The notes under the pieces: generated by a model
The model's input: the letters and a program-made list of their open reading frames with translations, nothing else
Database searches by the model: none
What the model was told of the DNA's origin: nothing
Source: JALORV01 sp963769745
GTDB taxonomy: Bacteria; Pseudomonadota; Gammaproteobacteria; Burkholderiales; Burkholderiaceae_F
NCBI GenBank assembly: GCA_963769745.1
Contig: CAVYNB010000002.1
Span: 124,001-188,000, forward strand
Length of the DNA stretch: 64,000 nucleotides
Direction: 5' to 3'
Program-made: the position numbers and the translations under genes
Part shown: one piece after another, positions 57,046 to 64,000 of the stretch
Numbering within the stretch: the stretch's first letter is position 1
Layout of the letters: each line of letters starts with the position of its first letter

Positions 57046-57320
57046 CGTCCTTCCTCCTTCGTCTTCAATCCGGTGCGCAGCAATTGCTCGACCAGCTCGT
57101 TCAGTGGCAGGTTGCGCTGCTGTGACTGCTCGTGAAGCTGCCGGAGCAGATCGCCCGGCAACTTGACCGCGAACGGTACCAGCCCGGCGGCACGATCGCG
57201 CTCGCGCTGCGCGCGCCGGTCCGCCGGCGTCGACGTGTCGAACCGCGGGCCGGACTGCCGCAGTGCGTTGGCGATCTTCAGCCCCTTGCGTTTCTCGAGT
57301 TCCGTCTTCTTCATCGTCAT
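57042..57320 (-). CDS. Small conserved protein with ribbon-helix-helix-like C-terminus
   Basis: A 92-residue basic protein starting MTMKKTELEKRKGLKI. The second half (VPFAVKLPGDLLRQLHEQ then RNLPLNELVEQLLRTGL) looks like a ribbon-helix-helix fold: one strand, then two helices with an intervening turn. It could bind DNA or be an adaptor. It overlaps the dehydrogenase upstream and the FKBP downstream by four bases each, so all three are translated together. Function unknown. Confidence 0.7.
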   Translation of the reverse strand: MTMKKTELEKRKGLKIANALRQSGPRFDTSTPADRRAQRERDRAAGLVPFAVKLPGDLLRQLHEQSQQRNLPLNELVEQLLRTGLKTKEEGR

Positions 57321-58294
57321 GGCACGCAGTCCCGCGCATGATCCTGCACATAAGCGCGCACGATCGATTCGATGTCCGTATCTGCGGTGAACCCGAGCGC
57401 GTGCGCACGCGCCGCGTCGAAGCGCGCGGGCCAGCCGTAGACGATTTTCGCAATGCGCTCGTCGGGCGCAAAGCGCACGCGCTGCACGGCGGCCTCGCCG
57501 CCCACCTGCCGCAGCGCTTCGAGCATCTCGCGCACCGACACGGTCAGCCCCGGCAGGCTGACCGCGCGCTGCCGGCCCCACGCCGTGGACGGCGTCTCGT
57601 GCGCATGGATCAGGTTGCGCACCGCCTGCGCCGGCGACATCACCCACAGCCGCGTGTCGGGCCCGACCGGACATAGCGCTTCTTGCCCGGCGAGCGGTTC
57701 GCGGACGATGCCGCTGGCAAAGCTCGACGCCGCTGCATTGGGCTTGCCCGGCCGCACGACGATCGTCGGCAGCCGCACCGCGCGTCCGTCGATGAAACCG
57801 CGCCGGGTGCAGTCGCCCATCAGCAGCTCGCCGATCAGCTTCTGCACGCCGTAGCTCGATTGCGGCGCCGGGATCGTGTCGTCCTGCACGACCTCCGGCA
57901 GCGCGCCGCCGAACACGGCGACCGAACTCGCGAACACGAAGGTCGGCGGCGCCGATTGCGCGCGGCAGGTATCGAGCAGCGCGCGCGTGCCGTCGACGTT
58001 GACGCGCATGCCGAGGTCGTAGTCCGCCTCGGCCGCGCCCGAGACCACCGCCGCGAGGTGGAAGACGCTGTCGATCCCGTCATCACAGGCCCGCGCCAGC
58101 ACCTCACGATCGGCCAGGTCGCCCTGCACGACGCGCACGCGTGCGTCATCGGAAGCCGGCGCCGCCGCGTCGAGCGCCGTAATGCGCGCGATCGGCCGCG
58201 ACTGCCCGCCGGCGTGCAGCTCGCCCCGTTCCAGCAGCGCGCGGATCAGGCGCTGTCCGAGAAAACCCGCAGCGCCGGTCACGAGGACGTTCAT
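57317..58294 (-). CDS. denD: NAD-dependent epimerase/dehydratase, D-erythronate dehydrogenase (DenD)-like
   Basis: A 325-residue extended SDR. It has the nucleotide motif GAAGFLGQRL at the N-terminus, GDLADREV, HLAAVVSGAAEADYDLGMRV, Ser in FASSVAVFG and the YxxxK pair in SSYGVQKLIGELL. The overall pattern, including RLPTIVVRPGKPNAAASSFASG, fits D-erythronate dehydrogenase (DenD), which oxidises D-erythronate at C2. A start six codons earlier at 58312 is possible. Other members of the erythronate path are not in the window, so the symbol is a best match. Confidence 0.75.
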   Translation of the reverse strand: MNVLVTGAAGFLGQRLIRALLERGELHAGGQSRPIARITALDAAAPASDDARVRVVQGDLADREVLARACDDGIDSVFHLAAVVSGAAEADYDLGMRVNVDGTRALLDTCRAQSAPPTFVFASSVAVFGGALPEVVQDDTIPAPQSSYGVQKLIGELLMGDCTRRGFIDGRAVRLPTIVVRPGKPNAAASSFASGIVREPLAGQEALCPVGPDTRLWVMSPAQAVRNLIHAHETPSTAWGRQRAVSLPGLTVSVREMLEALRQVGGEAAVQRVRFAPDERIAKIVYGWPARFDAARAHALGFTADTDIESIVRAYVQDHARDCVP

Positions 58295-58401
58295 CGATTC
58301 ACCCGTCTGCATGATCTCGCGTAACTCCGGATGGCGCAGTGCCGGCCGCCTTGTTGAACTTGCGCGCCCTGTCGTCGGGCTGCATCTTTCGGTTTCGAAC
58401 C

Positions 58402-59235
58402 ATGGACTTCTATCAGTGGACCGCCGTGGCGGTCGTCGTTGCTCTGGCCGCTGGCGCCTGGCAGCTCTTCAAGTCGATTCTCCGGCGACTGCCGCCGTTC
58501 GCCACGACTCCCGGCCCCGCAGGCGCCTGGGACGCGCAGTATCGCAGCGATTGGCATCGTGGCCTCGGCGAAGGGCTGCTCGCCGGCGCGGCGGTCGCCG
58601 TGCTCGCCGCCATCGCCCTTTCGGCCGCCGCGACCGCGGTCGCACCCGCGGGCGACGTCCGGCTAGCCCCAAACCTGCTGCTGTGGCTGGTACCGGCCGC
58701 CCTGCTCGCCTGGCCGGTGGCCCAGGCGGTGTGGAGCCGACGGCGGGCGCGAGCGCTCCCGCCCGAGCGGCTGAACGCCGTTCTTGCCGCGCGGGAACAT
58801 CACGATCGGCTCCGCCCGCGACCACTCGCGTGGCTCAAGGGCGGGCTGGCCTCGGCGGCCGGCATCGTCGCGGCGCTGTTGCTGGCCGACTGGCACCTGC
58901 AGGTCACCCCGGGCTCGCTCACCTGGGATCCGCTGTGGACCCTGCAGAGTCGCTCGTATGCGTACGCCGACGTCCGTGCGGTCGAAGCGCTGCAGTCGCG
59001 CAAGGCCTGGCACGGTGAAATCGTGCGGCAGCCCGCGTACCGCATCGTGCTGGCCGACGGGCGCGCCTGGGAGTCGTGGCGCGTCTCGCACGGCAAGACA
59101 CCGGCTGAGCTCGAGCAGGCGGTGCGGCTGATCGCCCAGCGGGCCGGGCGGCCGGTCGAGACCCTCGACCCTTACCCGCGCGGCGTGCCGACGGACCCGA
59201 CCCGCGCGGCGCGGAACACGAACGCGTCGTCGTAG
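58402..59235 (+). CDS. Membrane protein with PH-like C-terminal region, unknown function
   Basis: A 277-residue protein from the ATG at 58402 (MDFYQWTAVAVVVALAAGAW). Four hydrophobic segments are seen (about 6-24, 60-80, 93-112 and 150-170). After them comes a soluble end of about 100 residues that looks beta-rich (YAYADVRAVEALQSRKAW, YRIVLADGRAWESW), as in bacterial PH-like domains. No family was recognised. Its last 64 bases overlap the convergent DUF3025 gene. The longer upstream frame lacks a membrane-type N-terminus. Confidence 0.6.
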   Translation: MDFYQWTAVAVVVALAAGAWQLFKSILRRLPPFATTPGPAGAWDAQYRSDWHRGLGEGLLAGAAVAVLAAIALSAAATAVAPAGDVRLAPNLLLWLVPAALLAWPVAQAVWSRRRARALPPERLNAVLAAREHHDRLRPRPLAWLKGGLASAAGIVAALLLADWHLQVTPGSLTWDPLWTLQSRSYAYADVRAVEALQSRKAWHGEIVRQPAYRIVLADGRAWESWRVSHGKTPAELEQAVRLIAQRAGRPVETLDPYPRGVPTDPTRAARNTNASS

Positions 59236-59909
59236 AACGCCGGGTCCTCGTTCGCGGCCCACCAGCGCGGGATGCCGAGCACCGGCAACGGCAGCAGCGC
59301 CGTCGTGCCGAAGTCCTCGTCCAGCAAGCCCGCCACTGCGGCATCGAGTTCGCTGCTGTCGGTCGATGCCGGTCGCGGGAGCACGAGCACGTGCGCGGTG
59401 ATGGCCTTGTAGGGCGACGCCAGCTTTTCCATCAGCGCATGGCCGAAGGCCAGCACCCGCACGCCGTCCCAGCGCGCGCGACCGTCGATGAAGAGCTCGC
59501 GCCAACGCCGCTCGCGCAGGCACTGCACGAGCCACGCGTCGTCGGTCGCCAGCACCACTCCGTTCTCGTCGAAGAGCGTGGCCGCGTCGCGCAACCCACC
59601 GCGGCGCGCGCCGACCCCGTCGCGCGCAATCGCCGCCGACTGCAGCTCGTTGAGGCGCGCCTTGCTGCGCGGAAAGGCCAGCCAGGCGAGCGCGTTCAGC
59701 AGGTCGTGTGCGTTGAGGCGTGTCGGCACGCGGCCGCTGGCGGCGATGTGCGCCTCGTAGGCGGTGCGCAGCGGCGCGTCATCGGCGGCAACGAATTCGA
59801 GCGGACGACCGCTCGCGGTCGTGATGCCGCGCTCTGTGGCCGCTCGCGACAGCGCGGCGCGCGGATCGGCGGCAGCCAGCAGCGGCAGGTCGGCGGCGAC
59901 GGCCGCCAT
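59172..59909 (-). CDS. DUF3025 protein
   Basis: A 245-residue soluble protein of the DUF3025 family of proteobacteria, of unknown role. Characteristic segments are ARLNAHDLLNALAWLAFPRSKA-type (PTRLNAHDLLNALAWLAFP), KLASPYKAITAHVLVL and GIPRWWAANEDPAFYDDAFV. The ATG at 59909 was chosen; sequence upstream (AFDASRPW) also looks like part of the family, so the true start may be a little earlier, overlapping pyrC. It is just downstream of pyrC on the same strand and may be co-transcribed. Confidence 0.8.
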   Translation of the reverse strand: MAAVAADLPLLAAADPRAALSRAATERGITTASGRPLEFVAADDAPLRTAYEAHIAASGRVPTRLNAHDLLNALAWLAFPRSKARLNELQSAAIARDGVGARRGGLRDAATLFDENGVVLATDDAWLVQCLRERRWRELFIDGRARWDGVRVLAFGHALMEKLASPYKAITAHVLVLPRPASTDSSELDAAVAGLLDEDFGTTALLPLPVLGIPRWWAANEDPAFYDDAFVFRAARVGSVGTPRG

Positions 59910-59935
59910 CCAGGGCCGCGACGCGTCGAAGGCGA

Positions 59936-60985
59936 TCAGGCGGCGAGACTCCAGCGCAGCGATTCGCCCGCGCGCAGCGGCACGACGGTCGCCGCGCCGA
60001 GTGGCAGCTCCGTCGGAACCTTCGACGCGCGGCGCTGCAGCGTCAGCGTGCCGCGGTTGCGCGGCAGGCCGTAGAAGTCCGCGCCGAAGTGGCTGGCGAA
60101 GGCTTCGAGCCGGTCGAGCCGGCCCGCGTCTTCGAAGACTTCGGCGTAGAGCTCGAGCGCGTTGAGCGCGGTGTAGCAGCCGGCGCAGCCGCAGGCGGTT
60201 TCCTTCTCGCCCTTCGGGTGCGGCGCCGAATCGGTGCCGAGGAAGAAGCGCGGGTTGCCGCCGGTGGCCGCCTCGACCAGCGACAGCCGGTGCGCCTCGC
60301 GCTTCAGTACCGGCAGGCAGTAGTAGTGCGGCCGCACGCCGGCGCGGCCGTCGGCCGTCATGAAGATCGCATTGCGGTTGTAGAGCAGGTGATGCGCGGT
60401 GATCGTCGCGGCGATCGGCCCGCTGGCGTCGCGGACATACTGCGCCGCCTCGCGCGTCGTGATGTGCTCGAACACCACCTTCAGCTGCGGAAAGTCCTTG
60501 CGCAGCGGATGCAGCACCTCGTCGATGAAGACCGCCTCGCGGTCGAACACGTCGACGTTCGAGCGCGTCACTTCGCCGTGCACCAGCAGCGGCAGTCCGA
60601 CCGCCTGCATCGCCTCCAGCGCCGCGCGCGGCTTGCGGACGTCGGTGACGCCGGAATCGGAGTTCGTCGTCGCGCCGGCCGGATAGAGCTTCACGCCGTG
60701 CACGAAACCGCTCGCCTTGGCGCGGCGGATCTCGTCGGCCGGCGTGTTGTCGGTCAGGTAGAGCGTCATCAGCGGCTCGAACGCGAGCCCCGCCGGCAGC
60801 GCGGCCAGGATGCGTGCGCGGTACGCCTCTGCTTCCGCGGTGGTCGTGACGGGCGGCTTCAGGTTCGGCATCACGATCGCGCGCGCGAACTGGCGCGCGG
60901 TATGCGGCAGCACCGCCGCCATCGCCGCGCCGTCGCGCAGGTGCAGGTGCCAGTCGTCGGGCCGGGTCAAAGTCAGCGAGTCCAT
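59936..60985 (-). CDS. pyrC: PyrC, dihydroorotase
   Basis: A 349-residue class II dihydroorotase that closes carbamoyl aspartate to dihydroorotate in pyrimidine synthesis. The zinc-site histidines are in DDWHLHLRDG. The carbamylated Lys is in GVKLYPAGATTNSD, with further His in LLVHGEV, VFEHITT and TAHHLLYNRN, and Asp in FLGTDSAPHP. The ATG at 60985 gives the normal E. coli-type length; the longer frame upstream has no support. Cytoplasmic. The frame is intact. Confidence 0.95.
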   Translation of the reverse strand: MDSLTLTRPDDWHLHLRDGAAMAAVLPHTARQFARAIVMPNLKPPVTTTAEAEAYRARILAALPAGLAFEPLMTLYLTDNTPADEIRRAKASGFVHGVKLYPAGATTNSDSGVTDVRKPRAALEAMQAVGLPLLVHGEVTRSNVDVFDREAVFIDEVLHPLRKDFPQLKVVFEHITTREAAQYVRDASGPIAATITAHHLLYNRNAIFMTADGRAGVRPHYYCLPVLKREAHRLSLVEAATGGNPRFFLGTDSAPHPKGEKETACGCAGCYTALNALELYAEVFEDAGRLDRLEAFASHFGADFYGLPRNRGTLTLQRRASKVPTELPLGAATVVPLRAGESLRWSLAA

Positions 60986-61068
60986 CAGGGGATTATCCCG
61001 TACCGTGGTCACGACGACTGTGGCCGGCGGATAATCCGCGATCTCGCCGCCGACGCCGCGGAGGACCG

Positions 61069-63842
61069 ATGAACCTCGACGATCTCGCGAAGCTGAATCC
61101 GTCTGCCGCGTGGCGCCTGCCCGAGGACGACGGCGATCCGCTCGAAACACGCGAGTGGCTCGAGGCGCTCGATGCGCTGATCGCGGCCGAAGGTCCCGAA
61201 CGCGCAACCTTCCTGCTGAAGCAGCTGCTGCAGCATGCGCGCACGCGCCGCGTGCCGCTGCCGCAGGTGCTGAACACGCCTTACCTCAACACGATCTCGC
61301 TCGCCGAGCAGGCACCGTTCCCCGGCAACCTCGAGCTCGAGCAGCGCCTGTCCGCGCTGGTGCGCTGGAACGCGCTGGCGACGGTGGTGCGCGCCAACCA
61401 GGCGAGCGCCGAACTCGGAGGGCACATCGCGAGCTACGCCTCGGCGGCGGATCTCTTCGAAGTCGGCTTCAACCACTTCTTTCGCGCCGGCGGCGAAGCA
61501 CCCGAAGCGCGCGGCGACCTCGTCTACTTCCAGCCGCACTCGGCGCCGGGCGTCTATGCCCGCGCCTTCCTCGAAGGGCGCCTCAGCGCCGAGCAGCTCG
61601 ACCACTATCGACGCGAGACCGGTCGGGCGGGCAAGGTCTGCCAGCTGTCTCGTATCCACACCCCTGGCTGATGCCGAACTTCTGGCAGTTCCCGACGGGC
61701 TCGATGGGGTTGGGGCCGCTCTTCGCGATCTACCAGGCGCGCTTCCTGCGCTACCTGGAGCACCGCGGACTGGCGAAGACGTACACGCGCAAGGTCTGGG
61801 CCTTCGTCGGCGACGGCGAGATGGACGAGCCCGAGTCGCTGGCGGGGCTCTCGATCGCCGCGCGCGAGGGGCTGGACAATCTGGTGTTCGTCGTCAACTG
61901 CAACCTGCAACGGCTCGACGGCCCGGTGCGCGGCAACGGCTCGATCATCCAGGAGCTCGAAGGCCTGTACGCCGGTGCCGGCTGGAACGTCATCAAGCTG
62001 CTGTGGGGCAGCGACTGGGACCCGCTGTTCGCGCGCGACACGCACATGCTGTTGCTGCGCGCCTTTCACGAAACCGTGGACGGCGAGTTCCAGACGCTGT
62101 CGGCCACCGACGGCCGCTTCAACCGCGAGCACTTCTTCAACAAGTATCCGGAACTGACGCAGCTCACCGCGCACCTGTCGGACGACGACATCGACCGGCT
62201 GCGGCGCGGCGGGCACGACCCGGTGAAGATCCACGCGGCCTACCACGCAGCGGTGCGCCACCGCGGCCAGCCGACGGTGATTCTCGCCAAGACCAAGAAG
62301 GGTTACGGCATGGGCACGGCCGGCCAGGGCCGCATGACGACGCATCAGCAGAAGAAGCTCGACGCCGAGGCGCTGCGCGAGTTCCGCGACCGCTTCGCAC
62401 TGCCGCTTTCCGATACGCAGGTCGAGAACGTCGAGTTCCACAAGCCGCCCGCAGACAGCCCCGAGATGAAGTACCTGCATGCGCGCCGCGCCAAGCTCGG
62501 CGGCTACCTGCCGGCGCGCACCTCCGCTTGCGAGGCGCTGCCGACACCGGCCGCCGAAACGTTCGCGCGCTTCGCGCTCGAGGCCGACGGCAAGGAGATG
62601 TCGACGACGATGGCGTTCGTCCGCATGCTCGGCGCGCTGGTGAAGGACGCAACGATCGGCGCCCGCATCGTGCCGATCATCGCCGACGAAGCGCGCACCT
62701 TCGGCATGGCGGATCTCTTCCGTCTGATCGGCATCTACTCGCCGCTCGGGCAGCTGTACGAACCCGAAGACAGCGCGCAGATCAGTTACTACAAGGAAGC
62801 GAAGAACGGGCAGATCCTCGAGGAAGGGATCAACGAGGCCGGCGCGATCGCCTCATGGGTGGCGGCGGGCACCAGCTACTCGACCAACGGCCTGCCGATG
62901 CTGCCGTTCTACATCTTCTATTCGATGTTCGGCTTCCAGCGCGTCGGCGACCTGCTGTGGGCTGCGGCGGACTCGCGCACCCGCGGCTTTCTGCTCGGCG
63001 CCACCGCGGGCCGCACGACGCTGTCCGGCGAAGGGCTGCAGCACGAGGACGGCACGAGCCATCTGATTGCCTCCACGGTGCCGAACTGCCGCGCCTACGA
63101 CCCGTGCTTCGCCTATGAGCTCGCGGTGATCGTCGAGCACGGCATGCGGCGGATGCTGACGGAGCAGAACGACGAGTTCTATTACGTCACGGTGATGAAC
63201 GAGAATTACTCCCAGCCGTCGCTGCCCAAGGCAGCGGCGACTGTTCGTAATTCATCTATCAAGCCCCCCTCCCCCGGTCCCTCCCCCAGGGAGGGGAGTG
63301 AAGACACCGGCATCGATGTGCGCGAGGGAGTGCTGCGCGGCCTGTACCGCGTACGCGCTTCATCGCTCGGCGCGGCGCGAGTGCGCCTGCTCGGCGCAGG
63401 CACGATCCTGCGCGAAGCGCTCGCCGCGGCCGCGCTGCTGGAGTCGGAGTTCGAAGTCGCCGCCGACGTGTATTCGGTGACGAGCTTCACCGAACTGCGG
63501 CGCGAGGCGATGGCGCTGCAGCGCGCGGCGCGGCTTGGCGAGCCAAGGGCCGCATCGTGGATCGAACAGCAGTTGCCAGCGACCGGTGCGCCGGTCGTTG
63601 CCGCCTCGGACTACGTCAGCAGCGTTCCGGATCTGATCCGCCCGTGGATCGGCGACCGCTATGTCGTGCTCGGCACCGACGGCTTCGGCCGCTCGGACAC
63701 GCGCGCCGCACTGCGCGCATTCTTCGAAGTCGACCGTCGCTCGATCGCGCTCGCAGCGCTCGAAGCCGTCGATCCCGCTTTGGCCGGACGCGCCCGCGAT
63801 TCCTGGGGACTGTCTGCCGGAGTGCCGCCCTGGGCGCGGTGA
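61069..63842 (+). CDS. aceE: AceE, pyruvate dehydrogenase E1 (one frameshift; in-frame repeat insertion)
   Basis: Homodimeric pyruvate dehydrogenase E1 of about 920 residues. The N-terminus (DPLETREWLEALDALI) and the ThDP motif GDGEMDEPESLAG with VVNCNLQRLDGPVRGN are typical of AceE, as are TAGRTTLSGEGLQHEDGTSH and TDGFGRSDTRAALR. The frame shifts once at 61615-61640, just before LPAVSYPHPWLMPNFW. Since AceE is central to metabolism, a base error is likely. An extra 26 residues or so (about 63236-63315), rich in Pro and Ser, are read in frame from a palindromic repeat. The partner aceF is not in the window. Confidence 0.9.
63236..63315 (+). repeat. GC-rich palindromic repeat inside aceE, read in frame
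   Basis: Between the conserved QPSLPKAA and VREGVLRGLYR segments of AceE lie residues TVRNSSIKPPSPGPSPREG and SEDTGID, which are not normally present. The DNA core (about 63265-63300) has CCCTCCCCC facing AGGGAGGGGAG. It is related to the intergenic palindromes at 28942-29006. The boundaries are approximate. Confidence 0.6.
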
Positions 63843-63860
63843 CCGCAACCGATCGATCCG

Positions 63861-63904
63861 GAAGCAACTGCGCTCCCGCGACCGCGGGAGGCAGACTGCT
63901 TCCG
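63861..63904. other. Nested hairpin between aceE and the OsmC-type gene
   Basis: An outer stem GGAAGCA (63861-63867) with TGCTTCC (63898-63904) encloses a perfect inner stem CTCCCGCG/CGCGGGAG (63874-63891). No T run follows, so it is not a standard terminator, but it may stop or stabilise the aceE transcript. Confidence 0.45.
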
Positions 63905-63961
63905 CAGCCTGACTGACTCGGCTCAAGCTCACGGACGTTGCCCACTTCGAAAGGACAGTTC

Positions 63962-64000
63962 ATGAAACGCTCGGCATCTGCGGAATGGAAAGGCGATCTG
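63962..64000 (+). CDS. OsmC/Ohr-type peroxiredoxin (N-terminal fragment)
   Basis: Thirteen codons are visible before the window ends: MKRSASAEWKGDL. This resembles the start of OsmC-family proteins, which detoxify organic hydroperoxides with a pair of cysteines (out of view). A GAAAGGA ribosome site lies about 6 bases upstream. The fragment is too short for more than a tentative call. Confidence 0.5.
   Translation, partial: MKRSASAEWKGDL

Noticed and set aside
63206..63490. Minus-strand frame over aceE including SLPSLGEGPGEGG
   Set aside because: It is only the complementary reading of the palindromic repeat inside aceE, with no start context or conserved extension.
1..64000. tRNA or additional rRNA genes
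   Set aside because: No cloverleaf or rRNA signature was noticed by eye; a tRNA scan was not possible here, so absence is not proven.

Overview
The window is GC-rich, densely coded DNA of a proteobacterium, most likely a betaproteobacterium of the Burkholderiales type. The evidence is the combination of an mraZ-rsmH-ftsL-ftsI-murE-murF-mraY division cluster, a bacterial class A RNase P RNA, flagellar control through FlhD/FlhC, FliA, FlgM, FlgN and FliT, and a homodimeric AceE. The genus cannot be named from sequence alone.

Layout. 1-6.6 kb: division and cell-wall (dcw) operon on the minus strand with a MraZ operator. 7.0-7.3 kb: rnpB. 7.4-24 kb: a signalling block with a receiver-HisKA_3 kinase and its LuxR-type regulator, a receiver-PAS-GGDEF-EAL protein, a hybrid kinase with two receivers and an Hpt domain, a PAS/HisKA kinase, an ANTAR regulator and a ten-PAS HisKA_2 kinase. 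24-31 kb: flagellar regulation (flgMN, fliA, fliT, flhDC, two YcgR-like PilZ proteins, a CheY). 31-36.5 kb: mixed metabolic and membrane genes (aldo/keto reductase, CbiM-like membrane protein, ThDP enzyme, MFS carrier).

36.5-56.7 kb is the most unusual part. It holds two Crp/Fnr-type regulators, three outer-membrane transporter-like (MetA-pathway family) proteins, a secreted Amidohydro_3 enzyme, a DUF2092 protein, several tiny secreted proteins, an OmpA-family protein, three tandem DUF3604 proteins, a parvulin-type PpiC and three HupE/UreJ-like membrane proteins. Four copies of an 18-bp dyad, TTGTC-N8-GACAA or a close variant, lie in front of both regulators and three of the transcription units. 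This points to an undescribed regulon built around exported hydrolases and outer-membrane channels. 56.7-64 kb: FKBP isomerase, a DenD-like dehydrogenase, pyrC, aceE and the start of an OsmC-family gene.

Many reading frames are split by one-base shifts. They include the core-metabolic gene aceE, and the shifts are densest at 48-54 kb. The protein sequence stays conserved on both sides of each shift, so most look like base-calling or assembly indels rather than real decay. Where possible, split frames are reported here as single genes.

Two repeat families stand out. One is a hairpin-rich element of about 125 bp that abuts the ends of convergent genes (four copies, with arms that covary). The other is a GC-rich palindrome found between genes and also inside aceE, where it is read in frame.
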